This document shows positions 6,811 to 14,016 of a stretch of 14,648 bases of DNA, in pieces (the first letter of the stretch is position 1; every line of letters starts with the position of its first letter). The notes beneath the pieces are model-generated. The model was not told where the DNA came from and ran no database searches. It was given only the letters and a program-made list of their open reading frames with translations. Source of the DNA: Methylococcaceae bacterium (lineage in GTDB: Bacteria > Pseudomonadota > Gammaproteobacteria > Methylococcales > Methylomonadaceae); NCBI GenBank assembly GCA_030699345.1, contig JAUYMX010000171.1, positions 1-14,648 of the forward strand, given 5' to 3'. The position numbers were made by a program, and so were the translations under genes.

Positions 6811-7887
6811 TTAATACAACAACACCAATCCACCAGGCACATTGACGGCTTCGGCATGTAATGTGGCCTTTAACGCATCCACTACGGAATTAGCATCTCT
6901 GCTGTTAAATACTCCGCTGACAATGCGCCCGGCGAGGGCCGAATTGACCGCAACGATACGACCGCTACGATAGCGATTAACTTCTTCCAATACCTCCGAC
7001 AGCGGCTGCCGACTAAACACAACTTGGCCGCGCCGCCAAGCAAAAGTATCGTCGTTATTAACGTTGAACACTGCCTGCATTTGACCGTGTTGATAATCGA
7101 TTTGCTGAGCGGCATGTACCCTTGTCGACGTAGAGTCTGCACTTACTTCGACAATGCCTTCGCTGACTGCAACACGCACATCGTCCTTTTTCTTTTTGAC
7201 ACTGAAGGCGGTACCGACCGCACGAGCATCGGCTGGGCCGCCATCGACAATGAATGGCCTGGATTTGTTAGGCGCAACTTCAAAATAGGCTTCACCGCGC
7301 AGCAGTTCAATGCGACGTTGCTGCTCGCTAAATTGAACGGTCAGGGCGGTGTCGGTGCTTAAAGTTAGCCGTGAACCGTCTTTTAAATTGATGATCACTT
7401 GTTGGCCCGGGGCCGTGTGGTAATCGCTTTGCCAGTTTTGCAGATGCTCAGGCAGCTGCCAGACGGTGACTGCCAATAGCACAGTTAGTGCGCTGATTGC
7501 GGCAAAGCGAAAATGGCTTTTTAAGCCACCCTCGCCCAATCCTCTCGGTAATAGCTCCTTGCTCTCCCCTACCTCCTGCATGCCAGATGAGGCAGGGCAG
7601 GCTCTCCATGCAGTCGTCACGGGGTAAGAGGGCTCAGATGGGCGTTGCGTTAAAGGAGCTTCTTCGCTGATTATTCGGCTCTGTATTTGCGCTGCCGGTA
7701 ATTGCAACAAGTTCCACAGTTTGCGGGTTTGTTCGTAGGCTTCGGCGTGTTGCGGGTCGGTTCGATACCATTGTTGAAATTGATCTCGCTCGTCAGTACT
7801 GACATCGTCGGCCTGCAAGCGGGTAAACCACGCGGTGGCTTGATCGGAGATCGAGTCGATGTCAATTGGATTGGGGTCTTGCGACAT
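6811..7887 (-). CDS. fecR: FecR-family anti-sigma factor / periplasmic signal sensor
   Basis: This inner-membrane regulator links the receptor's STN domain to the FecI-type sigma factor. From the ATG at 7887 (358 residues) it has the cytoplasmic DUF4880 sigma-binding region (about 13-62, QATAWFTRL then WYRTDPQHAEAYEQTRKLW), an unusual linker (about 76-126), one membrane helix (about 127-146, AAISALTVLLAVTVW), and a FecR domain (about 157-260, TAPGQQVIINLKDGSRLTL; LLRGEAYFEVAP; AVGTAFSV). The C-terminal part is STN-like (about 292-358, QPLSEVLEEVNRYRSGRI). In-frame ATGs at 7896 and 7929 would add 3 or 14 residues; none has a clear Shine-Dalgarno, and homologues usually start near MSQ. The linker is longer than in typical FecR and looks repeat-derived. 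Operon with the sigma gene just upstream. Confidence 0.88.
   Translation of the reverse strand: MSQDPNPIDIDSISDQATAWFTRLQADDVSTDERDQFQQWYRTDPQHAEAYEQTRKLWNLLQLPAAQIQSRIISEEAPLTQRPSEPSYPVTTAWRACPASSGMQEVGESKELLPRGLGEGGLKSHFRFAAISALTVLLAVTVWQLPEHLQNWQSDYHTAPGQQVIINLKDGSRLTLSTDTALTVQFSEQQRRIELLRGEAYFEVAPNKSRPFIVDGGPADARAVGTAFSVKKKKDDVRVAVSEGIVEVSADSTSTRVHAAQQIDYQHGQMQAVFNVNNDDTFAWRRGQVVFSRQPLSEVLEEVNRYRSGRIVAVNSALAGRIVSGVFNSRDANSVVDALKATLHAEAVNVPGGLVLLY
7519..7641 (-). repeat. Probable repeat-derived insertion in the FecR linker
   Basis: This stretch encodes the residues from about SEPSYPVTTAW to LLPRGLGEGGLK, with no resemblance to FecR sequences and placed just before the membrane helix. At DNA level it contains the inverted repeat CTGCATG (7576-7582) / CATGCAG (7607-7613). 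It also has CT-rich, GGGCGAGGGT-like ends of the type seen in dispersed bacterial intergenic repeats, which translate to 'LPRGLGEGG'. Its length is a multiple of three, so the gene stays open. Another copy elsewhere in the genome would be needed to prove a repeat. Confidence 0.4.
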
Positions 7888-7954
7888 AACGTGCATTAAA
7901 CCATTAGGCGAGGGGCAGCATGATGCCATGTTTTAATCATCAGCGAAAATTTAA

Positions 7955-8461
7955 TCAAAACAAATCTTTACTATCTTTTAACAGCTTTAGCGCTTTATAC
8001 ATGTGGCTCTCCACAGTACGCGGTGCGATGCCTAATTCGGTAGAAACTTCTGAATAACTCTTTCCTTCTACACGGCACATTAGAAATACGGTGCGACATT
8101 GCGGTGGTAATTCGTAGATGAGTTTTTCAAATAATGCCATCTGTTGCTGTCCTGCCAATATGCTGTCCGGCTCCGGCTTAATGCAGACTATATCTTCTGT
8201 GACCACTCCACCATTGCGACTTTGCTGTCTTGCCACGCTGCGCAAATGATCCAGAGCAAGGTTGTCGGCAATCCGAAACACAAAAGCACGTTTGTTAGCC
8301 ACGTCACCCTCGTCCGAACAACGAGCAACGCGTAAATAGGTTTCCTGTACCAGATCGGCAGCGGTTTCGGCGCAACTGACTTTATAGGTCAAAAATTGCA
8401 GCAATTCTTTTTGATGCTGCAAGAAAATTGCTAATAGATTGGCTTCGCAGATCATATCCAT
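7955..8461 (-). CDS. fecI: FecI-type ECF RNA polymerase sigma factor
   Basis: The 168-residue protein has the two-domain ECF layout. Region 2 spans about 13-80, with the core-binding AADLVQETYLRVAR and the -10-recognising RAFVFRIADNLALDHLRS. Region 4 spans about 108-162, with LPPQCRTVFLMCRVEGKSYSEVS and the helix-turn-helix ELGIAPRTVESHMYKAL. It would direct polymerase to the receptor promoter once FecR is triggered by the loaded receptor. It heads the operon fecI-fecR-receptor-PepSY and ends 67 nt before the preferred fecR start. ATG 8461 and ATG 8455 are both possible starts; neither has a strong Shine-Dalgarno. I could not find a convincing Fur box in the 260 nt upstream, although such operons are usually Fur-repressed. 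The symbol denotes the family, not proven orthology to citrate FecI. Confidence 0.9.
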   Translation of the reverse strand: MDMICEANLLAIFLQHQKELLQFLTYKVSCAETAADLVQETYLRVARCSDEGDVANKRAFVFRIADNLALDHLRSVARQQSRNGGVVTEDIVCIKPEPDSILAGQQQMALFEKLIYELPPQCRTVFLMCRVEGKSYSEVSTELGIAPRTVESHMYKALKLLKDSKDLF

Positions 8462-8721
8462 TTAGGAATTCGCAAAAACGATAAAACATCCCGCTAATGG
8501 AGCAAGTTACGAGCCACTTAAGGTTTCAGGAGCTTCGTGCCTAGGATCTTTATATATTTTGGAGAGTGATATTTCAGATATTAGCTAACAAATATGGCAT
8601 TTGGCTTATTTTGACTAGGTTAAATAACACAGTTTAATTAAATTTACGAAATCCAAGCGTTACAAATTGCTGGTTGATGGGTCATAAGGACTCGTTTCGA
8701 TCACCCAGCTACACGCCAACT

Positions 8722-9606
8722 TTAATGTGTAGTCGACTTATATTTTTTGTATGCAAAATAACCAAGCAGCAGTATTGCTAACCAGTAAGTTGCCAGCGGC
8801 CCGAGGACACCACCGGAATGACCTTCGAATATAGTCAGATATTCAGCGTTTGGATTAGTGTTAAATAGGCTTTTACTCATTTTTATTTGCCACACCCAGC
8901 TGGCATGACAACCGATACATACCGCTAAACTTTGCTTAAGCTCTGTTCGAATTACCGCCAGTAAAATACCCACCATCAGTAAGGCAAAAAATGCCGCTGT
9001 ATTTTCAGAATCGAACACGTTTATAAATGCACCGGCCAGCAGATGAAATGCACTCAGCAGGCTAAATGTTTCGGCATTAACGCTGCTTTTACTGTCGAGA
9101 AAATGCAATGCTGCATAATAGGTTGCACTAAGCAGCACGGCGACAATAATCGGCATGTTCCGCTTTAATCCGGCTAACAACATACCGCGAAAAACAAGCT
9201 CTTCAACCACACCTATCAATGAGGCAAGTAATAATGCAATGGTTACTTTCTTAAGCACCAACCCTACTGACCATGGTTGACTATCGTCAAAGACATTTAC
9301 CTTAAAGACATACAACACAATAAATATCGGCAGTAAAGTAAGCACACCTAAGCCTAATCCGTGCAGTAATTGTTTAATAAAGACTTTTCGTTCGGCTAGG
9401 CCAAGATCTACTTTGGTTAATTTAAGCTTGCGCATCACTGGGTAAATGCTTAGCAATAATGATATTTGAGTAATACGGATAATGAGTTTTCGAAGCAGTG
9501 ATGGATCGTCAAAACTCCAAGCGATCAGATAACCCAATATGCACGCATTGAAGGTGATTGCTAGCAGTACCAACAGCGGCACTAATGCATAAAAAACAAT
9601 TTTCAA
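8722..9606 (-). CDS. CPBP-family intramembrane glutamic endopeptidase (CAAX protease/Abi type)
   Basis: This membrane protein has about eight hydrophobic segments and the three CPBP (PF02517) motifs. Counting from the TTG at 9606 (294 residues), EELVFRG holds Glu135, Glu136 and Arg140; LHFLD holds His168; and GCHASW holds His234. These residues correspond to the catalytic or activating set of Rce1-like proteases. Bacterial members process peptides, act in bacteriocin immunity or regulate membrane signalling; the substrate here is unknown. The start is a TTG preceded at 8 nt by AGAGGAG (9621-9615). An upstream in-frame TTG at 9627 would overlap rsmE by 17 nt and lacks such a site. The gene begins 4 nt after the rsmE stop, so the two are probably co-transcribed. 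Confidence 0.85.
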   Translation of the reverse strand: MKIVFYALVPLLVLLAITFNACILGYLIAWSFDDPSLLRKLIIRITQISLLLSIYPVMRKLKLTKVDLGLAERKVFIKQLLHGLGLGVLTLLPIFIVLYVFKVNVFDDSQPWSVGLVLKKVTIALLLASLIGVVEELVFRGMLLAGLKRNMPIIVAVLLSATYYAALHFLDSKSSVNAETFSLLSAFHLLAGAFINVFDSENTAAFFALLMVGILLAVIRTELKQSLAVCIGCHASWVWQIKMSKSLFNTNPNAEYLTIFEGHSGGVLGPLATYWLAILLLGYFAYKKYKSTTH

Positions 9607-9610
9607 AGTT

Positions 9611-10348
9611 TCAGCTCCTCTTACCAAAATCCCCCCAACACATCTGCACGGCGGCCAAGGCAGCTAATGATGCCGTTTCTGTTCTTAAGATACGCAGACC
9701 GAGTCGCACAGGAATAAAACCAGCAGATTTAGCCAACTCACGTTCTTGATCGGTAAAGCCGCCTTCCGGACCGGTAAGTAAAGTAATATGAGGGGTTTCG
9801 GCCATTAACTCATTGAGCGTCTGCTCGGCATAGGGATCAAGAAATATTTTTAAGCCTTGTTGATTACCAACCCAGCTTTGCAAATGCTGAATTTCCGGTA
9901 ACACCGGTAGCATTGTCCGTCCACTTTGTTCGGCGGCATGTTGAGCAATTTTTTGCCAATGTAGCAAACGTTGCGGCTTTTTTTCGCCTTTAAATTGCAC
10001 CTGACAGCGCTCTGTAATTAATGGCGTGATCTGATTAACGCCCAACTCCACTGCTTTTTGCACCGACAAATCCATACGATCGCCGCGCGCGATGCCCAAT
10101 CCCAAGGTGATTTGCAAGGGTGATTCGACGCTACGATCTTGCCATTGCTCAACGGCAATCAAGACAGTTTTACGACTAACCTCAGCAACGGTACAGACAA
10201 ATTCGCCGCCCTCACCATTGAACAGAATGATGGCATTGTCCTTTTTTAAGCGCAGCACGGTTCTGACGTAATGCTCGTTGTCTTCATCCAACTCAATGAT
10301 TTTGCCGGATGCCAAGGGTATGGGGACGTATAATCTGGAAACTCTCAT
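9611..10348 (-). CDS. rsmE: 16S rRNA (uracil-1498-N3)-methyltransferase
   Basis: RsmE methylates N3 of U1498 in 16S rRNA of the assembled 30S subunit using SAM. The 245-residue length matches the family. It has the N-terminal PUA-like fold (MRVSRLYVP; NEHYVRTVLRL; FNGEGGEF) and the C-terminal SPOUT knot: GIARGDRMDLSVQKAVELGV (about 85-104), ITERCQV, WQKIAQHAAEQSGR (about 131-144), LLTGPEGGFTDQE (about 190-202) and LGLRILRTETASLAAL (about 216-231). These align directly with E. coli RsmE. The ATG at 10348 lies 15 nt after the bioA stop codon with only a weak Shine-Dalgarno, suggesting operon read-through. Confidence 0.95.
   Translation of the reverse strand: MRVSRLYVPIPLASGKIIELDEDNEHYVRTVLRLKKDNAIILFNGEGGEFVCTVAEVSRKTVLIAVEQWQDRSVESPLQITLGLGIARGDRMDLSVQKAVELGVNQITPLITERCQVQFKGEKKPQRLLHWQKIAQHAAEQSGRTMLPVLPEIQHLQSWVGNQQGLKIFLDPYAEQTLNELMAETPHITLLTGPEGGFTDQERELAKSAGFIPVRLGLRILRTETASLAALAAVQMCWGDFGKRS
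9615..9621 (-). promoter_or_regulatory. Ribosome binding site supporting the TTG start of the CPBP protease
   Basis: AGAGGAG on the minus strand lies 8 nt before TTG 9606-9604 and within the last codons of rsmE. It favours the shorter protein over a start at 9627. Confidence 0.55.
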
Positions 10349-10363
10349 GTTAATCGACCATGT

Positions 10364-11716
10364 TTATAATTGGGTAGCATGCTGTATGCCTTGCCAAGCA
10401 ACATCGGCAAGCAGTGCCAGTTCGTCCTCGTTAATAACGTAGGGGGGCATGAAATAAATCACATTACCCAGCGGGCGCAATAACACGCCTTTGGATAAGG
10501 CATATTGATAAACCTTAAGACCACGACGCTCTTGCCAAGGAAATGGCTCGCGGGTTGGTTTATTTTTGACCATTTCAATGGCCAATATCATGCCGGTCTG
10601 CCGAACTTCGCTGACATGCGGATGCTCGCTAAATCTAGCGCCGACGTTGCCCATTGCCGCCGCCAAACCTTGATTTTGTTCGATGATGCTGTGCTGCTGG
10701 AAGATGTTTATAGTCGCCATTCCGGCCCGGCATGCCAGCGCGTTGCCGGTATAACTGTGCGAATGTAAAAATGCTGTGAGTTTTTGGTAATCGTCATAAA
10801 ACGCCGAGTAAACTTTATCTGTCGTCAACACCGCTGACAGCGGCAGATAGCCACCAGTCAAGCCTTTGGATAAACACATAAAATCCGGCGCAATATCGGC
10901 TTGTTCACAGGCAAACAAAGTGCCGGTACGGCCGAAACCGACGGCAATTTCGTCGGCAATTAAATGCACGTTGTATTTATCGCAAGCTTCGCGCAGTAAT
11001 TTTAAATATACCGGATCGTACATGCGCATATTGCCCGCACACTGCACCAGCGGCTCAATGATGACGGCACACACAGAGTCGGCATGTTGCTGCAGTGTTT
11101 GTTCCATTAACGCAAAACGGCGCGTGGAGTAATCTGCCCAGGTTTCACCGGATTCCCGATGATAACAATCCGGCCCCGGCACGGTAATCACGTCCATCAA
11201 CAACGGCGCATAAGTTTCCTTGTACAAGGCGACATTGCCCACTGCCAGCGCGCCGAGGGTTTCGCCGTGATAGCTGTTTTCCAGCGTGATGAATTTGGTT
11301 TTTTGAGTTTGCCCAAGATTGCGCCAATAGTGAAAACTCATTTTCAGCGCGACTTCCACCGCGGCTGAACCATTATCGGCATAAAAACATCGGTTCAGTC
11401 CGGGCGGGGTAATTTCGACCAGTTTTTCCGCCAACAGGATAGCGGCTTCATGAGTGAAGCCGGCAAAAATGACGTGTTCCAGCGTATCCAACTGATCCTT
11501 TAACGCCGCGTTGATGGCTGGATTTGCATGCCCGAACAGATTCACCCACCAGGAACTGATGGCATCCAAATAACGGTTACCGTCAAAATCCTCCAGCCAA
11601 ACACCTTGGCCTTTTTTGATCGGGATAATGGGAAAGTTTTCATGATCCTTCATTTGTGTGCATGGATGCCACAAAACAGAAAGATCTCGGTTAGCTAAAG
11701 TTTGGTTGGTCATCAT
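10364..11716 (-). CDS. bioA: Adenosylmethionine--8-amino-7-oxononanoate aminotransferase (DAPA synthase)
   Basis: This PLP enzyme of biotin synthesis converts KAPA to DAPA using SAM as the amino donor. At 450 residues it is slightly longer than E. coli BioA. Visible landmarks are LWHPCTQMKDHE (15-26), the substrate-side SSWWVNLFGHANP (54-66), the PLP phosphate loop DNGSAAVEVALKM (114-126), LENSYHGETLGA (145-156), LIADEIAVGFGRTG (252-265, with the PLP-nitrogen aspartate) and CLSKGLTGGYLPL (281-293), whose Lys284 should form the Schiff base. The start is ATG 11716 or the adjacent 11713, with no strong Shine-Dalgarno. The other bio genes are not in the window. Its place between metF and rsmE, in a run of SAM-linked genes, is notable. 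Confidence 0.96.
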   Translation of the reverse strand: MMTNQTLANRDLSVLWHPCTQMKDHENFPIIPIKKGQGVWLEDFDGNRYLDAISSWWVNLFGHANPAINAALKDQLDTLEHVIFAGFTHEAAILLAEKLVEITPPGLNRCFYADNGSAAVEVALKMSFHYWRNLGQTQKTKFITLENSYHGETLGALAVGNVALYKETYAPLLMDVITVPGPDCYHRESGETWADYSTRRFALMEQTLQQHADSVCAVIIEPLVQCAGNMRMYDPVYLKLLREACDKYNVHLIADEIAVGFGRTGTLFACEQADIAPDFMCLSKGLTGGYLPLSAVLTTDKVYSAFYDDYQKLTAFLHSHSYTGNALACRAGMATINIFQQHSIIEQNQGLAAAMGNVGARFSEHPHVSEVRQTGMILAIEMVKNKPTREPFPWQERRGLKVYQYALSKGVLLRPLGNVIYFMPPYVINEDELALLADVAWQGIQHATQL

Positions 11717-11740
11717 CTTGGGTACGAGGTGTAATATTCC

Positions 11741-11774
11741 AGCGCAAGCGCTCTGCGATTTTAGCTGCAGAGCG
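11741..11774 (-). promoter_or_regulatory. Two overlapping, mutually exclusive hairpins between metF and bioA
   Basis: The 12-nt palindrome AGCGCAAGCGCT (11741-11752) overlaps the 5' arm of a second inverted repeat, CGCTCTGC (11749-11756) with GCAGAGCG (11767-11774), an 8-bp stem with a 10-nt loop. They share four bases, so they cannot both form fully. This could be an attenuator or simply a leaky terminator after metF; there is no T-tract. Confidence 0.35.
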
Positions 11775-11790
11775 GGCTAAAAGTACCTAA

Positions 11791-12645
11791 TTAAACCGTT
11801 GTTTTTTGCAAATTAGCGAGGATAGCTAACGTTGGGGTGGCTTGATTCATGGTGTAAAAGTGCAATCCTGGCGCACCAGCATCTAATAAACGCTGACAAA
11901 GATTACTGACCACGTCCAAACCAAAAGCTTGAATGGATTCACGATCATCGCCAAAGCCTTCCAATCGTTTGCGCATCCATCTAGGAATATCGGCGCCGCA
12001 CATTTCTGAAAAGCGAAATAACTGTGCGTATTGGGTAATCGGCATGATGCCGGGCACGATGGGAATGTCGATACCGTTCTTTTCACAAGCATCGACAAAG
12101 TAAAAATACCCCTCAGCATTATAAAAATACTGAGTGATTGCGGCATTAGCACCCGCATCAACTTTGCGTTTGAAATTTTTGAAATCTTGCGCGCCGCTTG
12201 GAGCCTGAGGGTGTACTTCAGGATAGGCAGCAACATGGATCTGAAAATGGTCACCGGTTTCCTGACGAATAAATTCAACCAGTTCATTGGCATAGCGGAA
12301 TTCACCCGCTGACATCATGCCCGAAGGCAGATCGCCTCTGAGCGCGACAATTTTGCTTATCCCGTGTTGCTGATAATTATTAAGAATGGCGCGAATATTA
12401 TCTTTGGTTGAAGCAACGCAAGATAAATGTGGTGCGGCGGTGACGCCTTTAGCTTGAATGTCGACCACCGCATCAAAAGTAAGGTCGCGGGTTGAACCAC
12501 CGGCACCAAAGGTTACGGAAAAAAAATCAGGATTGAGATTTGCAAGCTTGCCTTGAACTACTTGCAAGCTGGCCGCGCCTTCTTCAGTTTTTGGGGGATA
12601 AAATTCGAAACTGTAGAGCTGAGGATGTTTTTTTTGTGATTGCAT
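11791..12645 (-). CDS. metF: Methylenetetrahydrofolate reductase
   Basis: MetF is an FAD enzyme that reduces 5,10-methylene-THF to 5-methyl-THF, the methyl donor for methionine synthase. From the ATG at 12645 it has 284 residues, close to the usual length. SFEFYPPKT carries Glu14, equivalent to the catalytic Glu28 of E. coli MetF. VTFGAGGSTRDLTFD, PHLSCVAS, IVALRGDLP and AAITQYFYN form the FAD/folate TIM barrel, and the C-terminus includes FYTMNQATPTLAIL. An in-frame ATG at 12684 would add 13 residues but lies inside the hairpin after ahcY, so the shorter start is preferred, though without a clear Shine-Dalgarno. It sits downstream of metK and ahcY and completes a methyl-cycle gene set apart from the methionine synthase. 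Confidence 0.95.
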   Translation of the reverse strand: MQSQKKHPQLYSFEFYPPKTEEGAASLQVVQGKLANLNPDFFSVTFGAGGSTRDLTFDAVVDIQAKGVTAAPHLSCVASTKDNIRAILNNYQQHGISKIVALRGDLPSGMMSAGEFRYANELVEFIRQETGDHFQIHVAAYPEVHPQAPSGAQDFKNFKRKVDAGANAAITQYFYNAEGYFYFVDACEKNGIDIPIVPGIMPITQYAQLFRFSEMCGADIPRWMRKRLEGFGDDRESIQAFGLDVVSNLCQRLLDAGAPGLHFYTMNQATPTLAILANLQKTTV

Positions 12646-12661
12646 GTCTATGTATCTGTAA

Positions 12662-12690
12662 GACCGGATGAGCTTATGCATCATCCGGTC
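12662..12690 (-). terminator. Hairpin between ahcY and metF
   Basis: GACCGGATGA (12662-12671) and TCATCCGGTC (12681-12690) make a perfect 10-bp stem with a 9-nt loop, 13 nt beyond the ahcY stop codon. On the minus strand TTACAG follows, not a run of T, so termination would be partial. It overlaps the alternative upstream metF ATG. Confidence 0.55.
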
Positions 12691-12703
12691 TTGAAAGTGT
12701 CAA

Positions 12704-13996
12704 TCAATAACGGTAATGATCAACCTTGTAAGGACCTTCAACCGGCACATTGATGTATTTGGCTTGCGTATCAGTCAATACAGTCAAATTTACGCCTAGT
12801 TGAGCAAGATGGGCTCTCGCTACTTTTTCGTCTAGCTTTTTAGGCAGCATGTACACATTGTTTTCGTACTTATCTGCATTTGCCCATAGCTCAAGCTGTG
12901 CCAATACTTGGTTACAGAATGAATTAGACATTACAAAACTAGGGTGGCCAGTTGCACAGCCCAAGTTAACCAAACGGCCTTCCGCCAATATAATCAGGCG
13001 TTTGCCATCTGGAAAAATGACGTGATCAACTTGCGGTTTGATGTTTTCCCAAGTGTATTGACGCAATGAAGAAATTTCAATTTCAGAATCAAAATGACCA
13101 ATGTTGCAGACGATTGCCTGATCTCTCATAGCCGCTAAATGTGCATGAGTAATAACATTAAAATTACCGGTAGCGGTAACGAAAATATTAGCAATTGGCG
13201 CCGCATCTTCCATAGTCACGACACGATAGCCTTCCATTGCCGCCTGTAACGCACAGATTGGATCAATTTCAGTAATCCAAACAGTCGCACCCAGACCACG
13301 CAACGATTGGGCACAGCCTTTACCAACATCGCCATAACCACAAACAACGGCAATTTTACCGGCAATCATAACGTCAGTTGCACGCTTGATGCCGTCAACT
13401 AATGATTCGCGGCAGCCATACAGATTGTCGAATTTTGATTTGGTCACAGAATCATTGACGTTGAAAGCAGGCACTTTCAAAGTGCCTTTGGCAACGCGTT
13501 CATTGAGACGCAACACGCCAGTGGTGGTTTCTTCAGACAAGCCTTTGACTTCGGCCATAAGCTCCGGAAACTTGTCGTGCATCATGTTCGTCAGATCGCC
13601 GCCGTCATCCAGGATCATGTTCGGACGCCAGCCATTAGGGCCAAGAATGGTTTGTTCAATACACCACTCGGCTTCTGATTCTGTTTCACCTTTCCAAGCA
13701 AATACCGGCACACCTGATGCTGCAATCCCAGCGGCCGCATGATCTTGAGTAGAAAAAATGTTGCAAGACGACCAACGCACTTCTGCGCCTAACGCAGTCA
13801 GTGTTTCAATCAATACCGCTGTCTGTATAGTCATATGCAGACAGCCGGCAATACGCGCACCTTTTAATGGTTGCTGTGCCCCGAACTCTGAGCGCAATGC
13901 TATCAAACCCGGCATTTCTGTTTCAGCGATGTTGATTTCTTTACGGCCCCATTCTGCAAGGGCTATATCGGCGACTTTATAATCGTGTTGACTCAT
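12704..13996 (-). CDS. ahcY: Adenosylhomocysteinase (S-adenosyl-L-homocysteine hydrolase)
   Basis: AhcY is a cytoplasmic NAD-dependent enzyme that splits SAH, the inhibitory product of all SAM-dependent methylations, into homocysteine and adenosine. The 430-residue protein is complete, from ADIALAEWGRKEINIAETEMPGL-type N-terminal blocks to the canonical KVDHYRY C-terminus, whose Lys and Tyr reach into the partner subunit's NAD site. It shows HMTIQTAVLIETL (54-66), CNIFSTQDHAAA (78-89), the catalytic NVNDSVTKSKFDN (179-191), the Rossmann motif VVCGYGDVGKG (217-227) and NIGHFDSEIE. It starts 20 nt after metK with AGGA 6 nt upstream of the ATG. The tight spacing leaves no room for an SAH riboswitch, so any such control would lie upstream of metK. 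Confidence 0.98.
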   Translation of the reverse strand: MSQHDYKVADIALAEWGRKEINIAETEMPGLIALRSEFGAQQPLKGARIAGCLHMTIQTAVLIETLTALGAEVRWSSCNIFSTQDHAAAGIAASGVPVFAWKGETESEAEWCIEQTILGPNGWRPNMILDDGGDLTNMMHDKFPELMAEVKGLSEETTTGVLRLNERVAKGTLKVPAFNVNDSVTKSKFDNLYGCRESLVDGIKRATDVMIAGKIAVVCGYGDVGKGCAQSLRGLGATVWITEIDPICALQAAMEGYRVVTMEDAAPIANIFVTATGNFNVITHAHLAAMRDQAIVCNIGHFDSEIEISSLRQYTWENIKPQVDHVIFPDGKRLIILAEGRLVNLGCATGHPSFVMSNSFCNQVLAQLELWANADKYENNVYMLPKKLDEKVARAHLAQLGVNLTVLTDTQAKYINVPVEGPYKVDHYRY

Positions 13997-14016
13997 GTTG
14001 TTTCCTGTAAGGATTA

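Noticed and set aside
8462..8721. Possible Fur box upstream of the ECF sigma gene.
   Set aside because: The best candidate around 8565-8590 matches the consensus at well under half of positions, so it is not reported as a site.
12646..12684. A longer metF start at ATG 12684.
   Set aside because: It lies within the 10-bp hairpin after ahcY and adds 13 residues that do not look like MetF.
13997..14016. SAH or SAM riboswitch in front of ahcY.
   Set aside because: Only 20 nt separate metK and ahcY; there is no room for either aptamer.
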